NCBI GenBank assembly: GCA_030159075.1
Contig: BROG01000249.1
Span: forward strand, 837,001 to 901,000
Reading direction: 5' to 3'
DNA length: 64,000 bases
Source: Atrina japonica
Lineage: Eukaryota; Mollusca; Bivalvia; Pterioida; Pinnidae
Part shown: positions 35,913 through 47,700 of the stretch, one piece after another
Layout: every line of letters starts with the position of its first letter
Numbering within the stretch: the stretch's first letter is position 1
The notes under the pieces: model-generated
The model's database searches: none
Seen by the model: only the letters and a program-made list of their open reading frames with translations
Told to the model about the DNA's origin: nothing
Made by a program: the position numbers and the translations under genes

Positions 35913-36995
35913 GTATATCTTAAAAGTGGTGATTTAAGACAAGCATAAATTACATAAAATACAAAGATATTTTCATGAAATTAAAAAACTTAACAATGTG
36001 CCTGCATTTACCTGAAGATTTGATTAGTATACTATCTAATATAAACAAACAGGTATGTCTGCGTTGGTCATTATCAGTTACTTGACTTTCTTTGTAACTT
36101 TATGGACACTTGCCCTTCAGGATTGTATCCAGTATCAACAATAAATAAGGGTTGGTCAATTAGTTACTGACCATCAACAAAATCAACAGGCTTCTAGATA
36201 GCTCACCTGGCAAAACATTACTAACATTTACATTATCGAGATAATTCTGATCCAGTTTTAGTCAACTTAGCAGGTCTTAATTACTCATATTCTGCTATAA
36301 GATATTTTATCTAAACACAAAATATTTTAAAAAGGTTTAAAGACAATAGTTAATAATTGTAAAAATAATGCATTTATATGCACCTGCAAAGTTTGATAAT
36401 TTTTGTTTTTTACTTTTTCTCTCTATCTCTGTTAGCCAGCTCTGTGGATTGATAAAATATGAAAATTTTCCTAAAAATCAAATTGAACTCCTTTACATAT
36501 GTAAAGAACAATCTTGAAAGATGTTTCATTTATTTTGATAGAAATATGAAAGAAAAAGAAACGGGAAGTAATTCATTAAAAGTCAAACAATTTCAATCTA
36601 TTAATGAGCTTTGTGGATCTTTATTTGCCTATCATTTAAACTGATGATAACCAAAACCAAGAAAAATCAACTTTAACAAGAAAACAGAGTTTGTAAGGGA
36701 AACATCCATCATTCAAATGTAGATTTTTGTGAAATGATAATTCTGCTTCGTTTCATTTCTTTCCATTTATATTACATACATAGATACAGGGAAATAACTC
36801 CAATAGGACACGTATTTTTCTTAAGTTTTCGCATGTCATACTGAATATTTTTACTCAAGTTTCTCTCATATAAATTTGAGACAAGCCAAAAAAGAAAAAA
36901 TCAACAATCCAAGCGAAATAATAGTAGAAGTGCAAGAAGGCAATATCACTTTAGTTTCAGTTAAATGGTTTCAGTTATATGTTGGTAGCAAGTTT
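35913..36995. other. AT-rich spacer
   Basis: No gene. 'tagatagctcacctggcaaa' at about 36,196 resembles the terminus of an interspersed repeat. The 61-codon frame at 36459-36644 has no motif. Confidence 0.4.
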
Positions 36996-37148
36996 TTAAT
37001 GGCAGATAGAGGAACTGGTTAAAATGTATCCAGGAATGACCGCCTGCCTCCCATCAGTAAACTAGCAAACTTTCTCACAAATTAAATCAACTTAGATTCT
37101 ACTGAGAGTCAAATACACACAGATCAGTGGTGTGAGCTACAATGTAGC
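36996..37148 (-). mobile_element. Decayed SINE copy
   Basis: The order 'tggcagatagaggaactgg', 'agcaaactttctcac', 'tctactgagagtcaaatac' and 'gtgagctacaatgtagctga' parallels the minus-strand SINE at 25.2 kb (ggtggaggag, ggcaaactttcccac, ctagcaggattcaaacc, gcgcaatgctctaacc), with many changes. The B-box region is degenerate. Confidence 0.5.
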
Positions 37149-37694
37149 TGACTTCATAGTTTAAAATGTGATGTCAACCTGATGTTTAATTTAGTAATGA
37201 AATTTGTAGATATTTATTTTCTATTCTGAGATAAAAATTTTCTCTAGGTATAATAATTGATACAATATTTGAACAACCAGGTACATAAAACACATTTTTG
37301 TTTGGCCTTGTCTTATGCTGTATAGACAGAAGGGTCAAAGTACTGTAATCCTAAATATTCAACAAAAGTATTTAATACAGATATTCTTTGACTTTAAATA
37401 AACAGAACTTTGACTGAGATTTAACAGGTGTTAATCTCATTATAACTACTGACTTAGTCACAGTAAATAAAGGAAAATAATAAGATCTAAGAGTATGTAT
37501 ATATAGATACTCTTTAACGTGTGTACATACATGTACTAAGATGACCTTCTACATTTAATCTTACACACTGATAGACATGACCATAAAAATTAATTCAAAG
37601 TACCTGCTACATGTTGATAATGTGATAAGCAAATAAAATGCACTTGAAATAGAAAGGTGCCATTTAAAGTGTACTTTCAGAGAGTAAGTGTATA
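37149..37694. other. AT-rich spacer
   Basis: Nothing recognised. Confidence 0.4.
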
Positions 37695-38255
37695 CGTAAA
37701 CCTACATGTACAAAGAGTACATGTATATCTACACCTACATGTACAAAGAGTACATGTATATCTACACCTACATGTACAAAAAGTATATATCTACACCTAC
37801 ATGTACAGAGAGTAAGTATATATCTACACCTACATGTACAAAGAGTAAGTGTATATCTACACCTACATGTACAAAGAGTGTATATCTATACCTACATGTA
37901 CAGAGTGTATATCTATACCTACATGTATAGAGAGTAAGTGTATATATCTATACCTACATGTACAGAGAGTAAGTGTATATCTACACCTACATGTACAAAG
38001 AGTAAGTGTATATCTACACCTACATGTACAGAGAGTAAGTGTAAATCTACACCTACATGTACAAAGAGTGTATATCTATACCTACATGTACAGAGTGTAT
38101 ATCTACACCTACATGTACAGAGAGTAAGTGTATATCTACACCTACATGTACAAAGAGTAAGTGTATATCTACACCTACATGTACAAAGAGTAAGTGTATA
38201 TATCTACACCTACATGTACAGAGACTAAGTGTATATCTACACCTACATGTACACA
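37695..38255. repeat. 33-bp satellite with TACATGTA palindrome
   Basis: About 18 copies of 'acctacatgtacaaagagta' 'agtgtatatctac', with shortened 25-28 bp variants ('gagtgtatatctatacctac'). The TACATGTA palindrome recurs in every unit. Overlapping frames are artefacts. Confidence 0.94.
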
Positions 38256-38560
38256 CAATCAGACAGATGGATGGATGGACAGACAGGGAAACAATCAGAC
38301 AAACAGATGGACAGACAAACAGACACAATCAGACTTTTTCGGACAAGCTGATAAAGAATCAGAGTGAGACAGATGGATGGACAATCTGACAGACAGATAG
38401 ATGGATGGACAAACAATCTGACAAATGTTTGAACAATCAGACAGACAAACAGATGAATGGACCCACAGACTGACAAATGGATGGACAGACCAACAGACAG
38501 ATGAATAAACAGACTCAGACAGATGCACAGACAGATGGTTGGACAGATAGACAAGTTGAT
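38256..38560. repeat. GACA/GATG-rich degenerate microsatellite
   Basis: About 300 bp of imperfect 'gacagacagatggatggaca' steps, with interruptions such as 'aatcagac' and 'aatctgac'. It abuts the 33-bp array directly. Confidence 0.9.
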
Positions 38561-38940
38561 ACTTCATTGCAGGAGTATTATTATGAACCATATATACAGG
38601 TTTATCAAAAACATACAATAAATATTAGTTTGAAAATCATAAACATTCATATCACAAAAAGCTTAAAACATACAAGAGTGAAGTGGAGTATCACAATGTT
38701 TAACAAAGAGTTTTATAGGCATATCGATAAAAACTTAATGTTTGCTCATGAGCTACATGTATATAATGGAAACATATAACATCATATTTACAGTGATCTA
38801 CATGTGTTTAAAACTAGTAGATAGAGTTGTCTCCCAATAATGTGTTGTAAAAATTTTGTTCTCAGATATAACACTGATCCCCCCCAACAAAACAAAACAA
38901 AAAACAATACCAAAAATGAAACAATACAAACAACAAAAAC
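38561..38940. other. Spacer with A/C-rich tract
   Basis: Contains 'cccccaacaaaacaaaacaa'-type low complexity at about 38,880-38,950. No gene. Confidence 0.4.
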
Positions 38941-38944
38941 AAAA

Positions 38945-39578
38945 TAAACAAGAGGCCCAATGGGCTTTAATGGTTCAAATTAGTCCACTGGTTCTTGAGA
39001 AGTTGAAATTGTTTAAATTTGGTAAAAAACCTATACTTACTTAGGTGTCTGTGACCTTGACCTTTGACCCCATGATCTTGGAATTTTGTCACAATGATCC
39101 TTAGATAATTCCTAACAACTTTCTCATATATCTTTGTATACAAAAAGCCAATGTATTCAAAAATTCAATCAGTTTTGAGGTATTAATCCATTTGTATACA
39201 ATTGTACCTTATGCTATTCAAGCGCCTCCTAGTGGACCATTTATCAACAGATTTCACTTTCATTTGCAAACTTTGTAGATATTAACTTAACAATCATACA
39301 TACAAAATTCGAAAGTCATCCAATCATTAGTTCATGAGAAGATATTTAATGATATACCAAGTTTTGGTCCCTTTTAGGGCCCCTATGGGTTCTAGCCCCT
39401 TTTTATTTGCAAACTTCATTTGTCTTCACATGGGGATGCTACATGCCAAATTTGGCTAAAACCGACCCACTGGTTTTTGAGAAGAAGTAGAAAATGTGTA
39501 AAAGTTAAAGACATGACAACAGACAAAAGACAATCGCAATAGGTCACCATAAGCCTTGGGCTCAAGTGACCTAAAAAG
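38945..39578 (+). repeat. Mollusc-type dispersed repeat, long copy 1
   Basis: Starts near 'acaagaggcccaatgggctt' and ends 'ggctcaagtgacctaaaaag'. In between are 'gtgtctgtgaccttgacctt', 'aacaactttctcatatatct', 'cgcctcctagtggaccattt', 'cttcacatggggatg' and 'gacaacagacaaaagacaat'. It aligns end to end with 50485-51006 at roughly 80% by eye. No coding capacity, poly(A) tail or clear TIR; its class is unknown to me. Confidence 0.7.
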
Positions 39579-40998
39579 AGAGAAATATCATTTCATGGTT
39601 ATCTTGTGAACTTTATTTGTCCATTCTCAACATAAGATTAGGATCAGTTTATCCTCTCAAAAATATCAAAATGGTAAGTACTCTAGGTAGCCTACCTTTA
39701 CAATTAATGTTGTTTACCCCAACAGGGGTCAACAGTCATAAAAATGTCCACTTGACCAAGGAATATTGAAAAACTATTTGTCCAAATGCAAAAATTACTT
39801 GCTCAAAAATGAGTCAGTGTAACATTTGTTTTGTGTTAAAACAAGTAATTTTTACTGAATTAATTTTTGTATTCAACAATTTCATTTGTCCTATCAAACA
39901 AGTGAGACGTATCATTTCCTTGTCTGATTGCAAAATAGACTTGTCCTGGACAATCAGACAAATGTGATTGTTGAGCCCTGCTCAAACATTGTAACAGTTG
40001 TAAATATCTAAAATCTCTTTCTATTTCTCAATTGCATTGATTATCATGCTTATTGATCAAAAGCTATAGAGTGTATAGATAAGCAAAAATACAATTCTTG
40101 CTGACAAAATTTTATACTTTTATAGTAAAATCTATATAACCTGGCATAGTGGAGTCTTGTGAACTGTTTCTTGGCTGGGACAAGTTTAAATTTTAGGTAA
40201 TAAAGCATATCAAAATTACATTGACTCAAGTAATTGTTCCTACTTGTCATCATACATAAGTGAGGAACAAAACATTTTCCTGTGCAGATTGTTATAACCG
40301 AAAATTAAGTAGAATCAGCCGTATGCAGGGAACATGGCCCATGTCCTGGTTTTGGCATTCACATTAATAGGCATTTCATTTATTTGGCTATTTGCTATTT
40401 CTTTTAATTTTTTTATTGTCAGGCTGCCATATTTTAACTTTTAGGATAAATAATGACTAAAATTAAAAGATGTTATGTTCCTGACTGGGAATTTTTGACA
40501 AAAACTTTGGGAAAAAAAGATATGATTTGCGAATGGGAATAAAGCCCAATGTCGCCTATATAAATTTGGAGGATAAAAAACCTGGTATGATAATCAAAAG
40601 GTTACTCCAATCCGCCATCTTATGTGAATCAGACAATATCTACCAGGGATTATTGATTCTATTCCATTCACAGGAAATTAACTTCAATGGGGCAGCTTTG
40701 ATAATGTATTTTTTTTACTTAATTGAATGAAATGTTGCACCTTACATAGACAGGTAGATGGAAAGTTAACAAAAGGGGAACAGACAGATTTACCTGTTTA
40801 GAGATAGTAAATCTGTAGTCAGCATATCTAATGAGTACTCAAGCTCAAGTCACTTTCTATGATTTCATGATTGAAAACATGCATAACTTATGCTGCAATT
40901 AAACATTTTGTATTTTTACTGAAATCAAATGTAAATAGTGGAGAACAGTACTGCTCATCTGAAGGAGAGACTTCAGAAATATATCATGATATTTTTTA
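39579..40998. other. AT-rich spacer
   Basis: No gene. The 67-codon frames at 40050-40253 (minus) and 40527-40730 (plus) show no motif. Confidence 0.4.
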
Positions 40999-41143
40999 GT
41001 ATAGACATACTCAAGTTTTGTGTATAGACATACTCAAGTTTTGAGTACTGCCATACTCAAGTTTTGCGTATAGACATACTCAAGTTTTGAGTTTTGCGTA
41101 TAGACATACTCAAGTTTTGGGAACTGCCATACTCAAGTTTTGC
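40999..41143. repeat. 23-bp minisatellite, 6 copies
   Basis: 'gtatagacatactcaagttt' plus 'tgt' alternates with 'gtactgccatactcaagttt' plus 'tgc'. One unit has an extra 'gttttgc'. Confidence 0.9.
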
Positions 41144-41169
41144 CGATTTGTTTTACGCTCAACAAATTT

Positions 41170-41340
41170 TGAGTTGGGGGAGGCCAGTTTTTAATGGTGG
41201 AGGAGAGAAGCCGGTGTCATGTTGTAAATTTTGAATTTACTGTTTACACCCACCCAGTAAATTCAAATTTTACAACATGACACCGGTTTGGCGGTTACGA
41301 TGTACCTGGTAAGAGACCACTGGCCTTCCGCAAGTATTTT
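41170..41340 (-). mobile_element. SINE central-domain fragment split by a hairpin
   Basis: The pieces 'ggccagtttttaatggtgga' and 'gaccactggccttccgcaag' match the minus-oriented SINE central domain at 25.2 kb, but they are separated by the 76-bp hairpin at 41211-41286. The tRNA head is missing. Confidence 0.65.
41211..41286. repeat. 76-bp hairpin: 32-bp arms, 12-base loop
   Basis: The left arm 41211-41242 begins 'ccggtgtcatgttgtaaatt'. The right arm 41255-41286 is its reverse complement with a one-step change in an A/T run. The loop is 'tttacacccacc'. The outermost bases CCGG...CCGG coincide with the SINE's own 'gccgg', so the insertion point is inside the SINE. Confidence 0.9.
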
Positions 41341-41999
41341 GTGGGAGATTGATATATTTGACCTAATATTTTATGTGAAAAAAACGATGTATTTTCATTG
41401 GCATCCAAAAGTTTTACAAACATGTAGTCAAAATAACAAGGTAAAGAGTAAACTGATGACTTCAGGCCCAGAGATCAATATCTGATCAACTACAAGGCTG
41501 CATTTCTCCCACGTAAATACGTGCATAAAACTATATCAAAATACCTTCACAATAAAACAAACAAGTTTTATGTTGCTTTGAAACTGTGTGGTAACGTGTA
41601 GTACCTGACAATATACATTATCTGGCCGACTTAACTTACCATTGCTTATCTGTTGTTCTCTGCCTGAATGTCGGCGTACGGATCTGCCAGCCGAATGCTA
41701 CAACCTGTAGTTCCACCTTTGAGTGCGTTCGATATTTTTTCTCGGTAAAATGATTTCAGCTGTCAAGAAGCTTTACATATAATGTCCCTTTACCATCAAA
41801 ACCAAATCGTTTCTTTAGAATGATGTTTTACTTCTAAATTTGAAAATTAAACATCTTTGAAAATTCAATGGATTTTTTATTCGATCCGACCCGATCGTTT
41901 TAAGGGGCAGAATTTGGCACATAAGTGCAAATGAAGGCTTAAAAACGCAAGAATGCATATTAACGCGATCCTTACAATATCTCTATTATTCTTTTTAAC
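41341..41999. other. Spacer, no gene
   Basis: Slightly more GC than its surroundings at 41,630-41,730, but no coding frame is supportable. Confidence 0.4.
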
Positions 42000-42150
42000 T
42001 TTGCATCATTAGGCCTACGCCTTTACATCTTCCGTTATCAAACGTTTTGCGTTTACACCATTTAATTATGTCCCGTTATCAAGCGTTTTGCGTTTACGCC
42101 CTTTAATTATGTCGTTTTCGCGTTATTACATCTTTACTTTTTGATACAAA
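42000..42150. repeat. Short degenerate repeat with CGTTAT/CGCGTTATTAC motifs
   Basis: Two copies of 'cgttatcaaacgttttgcgt' 'ttacaccatttaattatgtc' (about 50-bp step), followed by 'cgcgttattacatctttac'. The last phrase matches the core of the big array from 44.3 kb and reappears at 43478 on the far side of the foldback structure. Confidence 0.75.
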
Positions 42151-42200
42151 TTTTGCTTAACTGCCCCTTTTGGCCTTTTGATTTTTTATTTATTTTGTAT

Positions 42201-43393
42201 GATACTGATCTACGAAAGCCGATTAGTATCAAAGAAAAAAGAAAATTTTCTCGTAATTACGAGATAGTTATCTCGTTATTACGAGAAAAGATTGCGTAAT
42301 TACGAGATAATTATCTAGTAATTACGCGATCTTATCTCGTAATAACGAGATAGTTTTCTCGTAATAACGAGAACAGATCTCGTAATTACGAGATAGGTAG
42401 GGATAGGAAATTATAGAGACTCGGACGTTTTTGGACCGACCGGACGGAATTAGATTATTATACGACAGCGGGGAATATAATTCTACGGAAGAGTAATGTT
42501 GCTATGTGTAAAAATATATATTACCGAAATTTCAAGTTATTATCTCTAAATATCGAGTTAATATATAAAATTTTCGAGTTATCTAGTTTGATTTTTAGAG
42601 TGGTATTAATAGATGCATTCAGTTCTGGTCAGCACAACAACTACTCAGAGACCTACGTGAAGCGAATGGAATTAGTCTTAATCTTGAACATTAGTGATTG
42701 ATCATATAACACTGATTATTTTTACCTTAATATCTGGACAGATATTCCAATATCTCAAGAAAAAAATTAAGAAAATTTATCATGTTTACTTGATTAAAAG
42801 AGAATTTAATTTACTCAATTATAACGATTAACTGGATATCGACATAACCCTTATGTCAACCATCGTTGCCAATGAGAAAGACATGGTGAATATTAGAATA
42901 ATAAAATTTCACGTTTTTGTTTTCATTATCAAACTGATGAAAATACTACATATAATTAACCACACTAACACACACACACACTTCAAATTTCGAATTATTA
43001 TTCCGAAATATCGAGTTATTATATATATATTAACTATGATTTCCTATCCCTAACTATCTCGTTATTACGAGAATTTTTCTCGTTATAACGAAAAAACTAT
43101 CTCGTAATAACGAGATCTTGTCTCGTAATAACGACATAATTATCTCGTAATTACGAGATCTTTTCTCGTTATTACGCCATAATTATCTCGTAATTACGAG
43201 ATCTGTTCTCGTAATTACGAGATCTTTTCTCGTTCTTACGCCATATTTATCTCGTAATAACGACATAATTTTCTCGTAATTACGAGATCTTTTCTCGTTA
43301 TTACGACATAGTTATCTCGTAATTGCGAGATTTTATCTCGTAATAACGACATAATTTTCTCGTAATAACGAGATTTTTTTCTTCGTAGTAAGA
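42201..43393. mobile_element. Foldback-like element with clustered palindromes
   Basis: The left cluster (42249-42393) and right cluster (43057-43373) consist of 22-23 bp steps built on the 16-bp palindrome TCTCGTAATTACGAGA and variants (TTATTACG, TAATAACG). Their inner borders are inverted copies: 'agataggtagggataggaa' at 42391 and its reverse complement at 43039-43059 (20 of 21 match). Weaker inverted ends 'ctacgaaag' (42210) and 'cttcgtag' (43381) suggest outer borders. The 627-bp centre has no gene. It resembles a Foldback-type transposon, but no TSD was found. Confidence 0.6.
42412..43038. other. Centre of the foldback-like element
   Basis: AT-rich. Both flanks carry variants of 'tatcgagttattatat' and 'aaatttc(a/g)a(g/a)ttattat' (about 42,520-42,590 and 42,985-43,030), so related motifs extend inward. 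A short (CA)n run lies at 42,965-42,982. No coding frame beyond 66 codons. Confidence 0.5.
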
Positions 43394-43829
43394 AGGGCAA
43401 AAAAAGATAAAGAACTCTATATGTCTGTACTGAGTTAGATAAATAGAAATTGGAAATTCATTGAGCTTCTGTAAGATTCGCGTTATTACGTCTGTATTTA
43501 CATTTATACACCAAAATCTGCATAAATTACGTCTTTTGATTTTATTAAAGTTGAATTACATGAAATAGCCTACGTATCAGCTGTCAAGCTTTCACTTTTA
43601 ACAGACAAGGGGAGTTTGTTTTTTAAAAAAAAAAAACATGTAACATAGCATTCATTACATTTAGTACATTTGTTCTTCGCGATTGGTATGTTCATGTCAC
43701 AATTGTTAGATTTAGTTTTCTTATTTCATTAGCCACAACAGCTGTAGGGTAGAGGTGGACATGTTTTCAAATTGGACAAAGTAGGCATAATTCGCTGATG
43801 TTTAATACCGCATCACTATATGGTGGTAC
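43394..43829. other. Spacer
   Basis: Contains 'ttcgcgttattacgtctgta' at about 43,478, the same phrase as the 44-50 kb arrays. Otherwise nothing recognised. Confidence 0.4.
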
Positions 43830-44125
43830 TCGGTGAATATGATTAACATTTTGAATTTTGCGTAGTGAGCAGGTATAGTGTGCCCATCAAGTTTATAAAA
43901 TAGGTATAAAACCTTTAATTTTTCTATAAAAAGTCAGAAAATTAAAAAAAATCACAAAATTTTGATATCGCTCCGCTCGGCGAATATGATTAACACTTAA
44001 ATTTTGCATAGTGAGCAGGTATAGGTGTGTCCATAAAGTTGATAAAATAGGTATAAAACTTTTAATTTTTCTATAAAAGTCAGAAAAGTTTAAAAATCAC
44101 CAAATTTTCGTGCATCGCTCCGCTT
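43830..44125. repeat. Tandem duplication of a ~145-bp segment
   Basis: Two copies share 'cggtgaatatgattaacat', 'tgagcaggtatag', 'ataaaataggtataaaac', 'tttaatttttctataaaa' and 'atcgctccgct'. The copies meet near 43,975 and differ by small indels. Confidence 0.85.
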
Positions 44126-44370
44126 GGCGAATAATTTATTAAGTATACACCCAAGTATTATTTTATGTCAACAGGCTAAAAACACCCACCTTTTAAAATT
44201 TTTCAAGATCCGCCACTGATGTATATATTTTTTGCATAATCAAAGGCACATGAAAATTTTTACCGGCAAAAACATTTTCATAAAAAATTGGCCCAAACAC
44301 TTTTGGTTTGCTTCCTTCGCCAATGATTATAAAGACTATTTCATTTATAAAACAAATTTCCCGCACAATT
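44126..44370. other. Spacer
   Basis: 'agatccgccactga' at about 44,206 resembles the terminal motif of the 52.1-kb MITE. No gene. Confidence 0.35.
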
Positions 44371-45340
44371 TCTGTGTGATTATTTATTACGTCTTTTTAT
44401 CCATGTTATTATTCCTCTTCAATTCGCCTTATATCGCCTATTCTATTCGCGTTATTATTCCTCTTCAATTCGCCTTATAACGCCTTTTTATCCATGTTAT
44501 TATTCCTCTTCAGTGCGCGTTATTACGTATTTTTATCCGCGTTATTTTTCCTTTTCAATTTGCGTTATTATGTCCTTTCTATCCCCGTTATTACTCCTCT
44601 TCAATTCGCGTATATACATCTTTTCTGTCCGACTTTTCATTCCTTCTCAATTCGCGTTATTACGTCTTTCTTATCCACGTTATAACGTCCTTTCTATCCT
44701 CGTTCTTATTCCTACAAAATTTGTGTTAAATACGTCTTTTTATCCACGTTAATTTTCCTCTTCAACTCGGTTACTATATGTGTTTTATTCCCCTTATTAT
44801 TCCTGTTCAATTCGCCTTATTACATCTTTTTTATCCGCATTATTATTCCCATTAAATTTGTGTCATTACGTCCTTTTAATGGTGTTATAATTCTTCTTCA
44901 TTCCCGTTATTACGTCTTTTCTATCCGCGTCATTATTCCTATTCAATTTATGTTAATACTTCTTTTTATCCGCGTTCATATTCCTCTTCAATTCACGTTA
45001 CGTCTTTTTTTTTATCTGCATTATTATTCTTATTCATTTTGTGTTATTACGTCTTTTTATCTGCGTTTTGATTCCTCTTCAATTCGCGTTATTACGTTTG
45101 TTTTTCTATTCGCGTTATTTTTCCTATTCAATTTGTGTTATTACGTCTTTTTTATCTGCGTTATTATTACTATACAATTACTCTACAATTACGTCATTTA
45201 TATCCGCATTATCATTCCTATTCCATTCGCATTATTACAGTTTTATTCGCATTCAGTTTGTGTTATTACGTCTTTTCATCCACGTTATCATTCCTTTTCA
45301 ATTCGAGTTATTACTTCTCTTCGATTCGCGTTTAAGAAGA
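44371..45340. repeat. Degenerate ~45-bp satellite (CGCGTTATTACGTC class)
   Basis: About 20 diverged units of 'attcgcgttattacgtcttt' 'ctatccgcgttattattcct' 'cttca'. Two half-units alternate: a 'cgttattacgtc' half and a 'ccgcgttattattcct' half. Plus-strand frames of 60-190 codons across it are Phe/Leu/Ser-rich artefacts of the repeated low-G sequence. Confidence 0.88.
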
Positions 45341-46255
45341 AGGACACTTGGTCACGTGACCAGAATGTCAATACAGTATATCAAACTGGAACTGATGTAA
45401 AGATGATATATGAGGCAAATTTTCCACAGAAGACATAAATTGAATTGTAAATTCATATCAAGAAGTAAATTAATGTGTTCTTTGTGAATAAGATAATTTA
45501 ACAGTCATATTTTTGTGTCAGCTATGAAACACAGCTTCACATTATCTGGCATATTTTGTCCCTTTGTCTGTATCTCTGGATACAGTCACATTTTTACATA
45601 AATTTTCATAACTTTATTATCATATCTGATACGTTTGTAAAACTTACAAGAAGGTTCATTTTGATGAGGTGCATCGCTTAATCAAGGCCAAGGTCATGTT
45701 CAAGGCCACGCTCAAGATCAAATAATGGTATTTTTGTTAAAAAAATATTCAATTTAGGCACACTTCAAGGTGTTATTTCTTCGCTACATGCCAACAACTT
45801 GTTTTAGTGTTAACTATTCTAAATTGATCAATTATGACTCAATTTTTTTTACAGTGACTGAATTTAAGATTTAAGTGTGATAGAAATTTGGTATTTTGGG
45901 GGTTATAACTTTCAATCTATCATCCTCTTTATCCACAAACTCTAATAAAAGCATAAAAACACATTGATATCATGGCTTTAGATAAAATTTTACCAAGTTA
46001 TATAGAAAAATATGAACTTTGTAACTAAATGACTATTTTTTTATAATGAATAGGGCAGTCGATGAAAAAAATCAGAATTCGGGAAAGGGGCGTAACTCTT
46101 GCATTTGTAACTATCCCTTATATACCCACAAATATTCCAGATTATTCATTCTATCAATTAATACATTTATAATGAATAAGTATGCAAAAATAAAGAAAAA
46201 TTTGATAATATATCTTTTGTATATCTCCATGTACCCTTCTCCCCCTTAACTTTTT
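45341..46255. other. Segment interrupting the CGTTATTACG arrays
   Basis: Non-repetitive AT-rich DNA. Phrases 'aaggccaaggtcatgttcaa' and 'ggccacgctcaagatcaaa' at about 45,685-45,720 resemble interspersed invertebrate repeats. It separates array tracts that share one motif, so it was probably inserted into, or trapped within, the array. Confidence 0.45.
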
Positions 46256-46352
46256 ATATCTTTTCTGTCCGTGTTTTCATTCCTTTTCAATTCGCGTTAT
46301 TACATCATTCTATCCGCGATTTCGCGTTATTACGTCCTTTCTATCCGCGTGT
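46256..46352. repeat. Residual CGTTATTACG-class array
   Basis: Two to three units ('ttttctgtccgtgttttcat', 'ttcgcgttattacgtccttt'), the same class as 44.4-45.3 kb. Confidence 0.8.
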
Positions 46353-47240
46353 TATACCTCTGTTACGCTTATTTGGAGTCAGCAGGAATTAGGCAAAACC
46401 AGCCGGAAAACAAAATTTGGGCCATATATTCAAAAATCAAACTGGCATCTATTCTTACAGCTTTGTAAGAATTCCGTTCGAATACTTAGCGTGTACTTCG
46501 AACCTGCCTTGAACGATTCTTGCACATTCCGGGTGTGATTAGCTCGAATGTGGTTGGAACATTATTCAGAATTATTTAGAAGGCTGTTAGAATCCAGTCA
46601 AAATATTTAGAATGCACTTCAACTGCAGAGCGACTACAGTTGGCTTGTTGCCCGAATATCGCCCGAAGTTTGGTCGGAAGAACTGTGTTGCTGGTGGTGT
46701 TATGGACTCAGCGACATGTGCTGATGAAATTTAAAAAACAGGGTCCGGTGCCTGTTCTTCATGTTCTTGGACAGCACCTCTCAGCGGCCTAGTTGGTGAC
46801 CGATGCCAGTGGTTGATTTCTTTATAACATTTCTCCTCGGCATGGCATGATGTTATATATATGAGACTGCTAATTAACAACTAAATGCCAGCAGCAGCTA
46901 TAAAACACGGTTTTATACGAAGGACTACCGTTTGCATTCTCCTTCAAATGCGATCAAAATGTCTCGAATGATGTCAGAATGCCATAAGACTGTTTAGAAT
47001 GTAATCAGGATGCAGTTGGAATACACTTCAAATGTTGTTCGATATTTCTCCACTACGAATGCTCCTCGAAAGTTTTGAGCATGAGCAAAATATTCGGACT
47101 GGCCACAAGAATGGACCACAATATTCGGAATGTACCCGGAATACAAACCGAATATTTAGAATGCACTTCGAATATCCAGGAATATACCACGGATTTTCAT
47201 TCCAACGACATTCCGGCTCATTCTGCCCCTAGTGTGACTA
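46353..47240. other. Second interrupting segment, GAAT/TTCGAAT-rich
   Basis: About 890 bp, more GC-rich, with recurring 'gaatgcacttcgaat'-like phrases (46,610; 47,010; 47,155) and 'tcgaatacttagcgtgtact'. It may be an inserted element: the left edge reads 'gttatacctctgttac' and the right edge 'gtgactagggtattac', a weak inverted match. No coding frame is recognised. Confidence 0.45.
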
Positions 47241-47700
47241 GGGTATTACATCTTTTCTGTCCGCGTTTTCACATTTCGTTTCAATATGCGTTTTTACGTT
47301 TTTTTTCTATCCGCGTTCTTATTCTTCTTTGATTTGTTCAGTTCGTGTCATTACGACTTTAGAGTTTGTGTTATTTCGTCTTTCTAGTTCGCCTTATTAT
47401 GTCTTTTCATTTCATGATATCACGTATTTTCAATTTACATTATTACGTCCTTTCAATTCACATTAATATGCTTTTTTTATTTCGCACTGTTGTCTTTTAA
47501 ATTCCCGCTATTATGCCTCTTCTATTCGCATTATTACGTCTTTTTAAATTGCAATATAACCCTTTTCAAATATACGTTAGTACACCCTTTTTCTTCTTCA
47601 TTACTAGGCGTTTGTCGCTTTACTATGGTTTTAAATTCGCGTTACTACGCACTTTCCATTTTATTATGTAGCCTCTTAATTCGCGTTAATGTGCCTATTA
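47241..47700. repeat. Degenerate CGTTATTACG-class array, right part
   Basis: Loosely spaced units such as 'ttcgcgttactacgcacttt' and 'ttcgtgtcattacgacttt'. It is transitional between the 45-bp class and the 101-bp satellite. Confidence 0.75.

Noticed and set aside
35237..35923. 198- and 219-codon frames at 35.3-35.9 kb
   Set aside because: Artefacts of a 30-bp tandem repeat.
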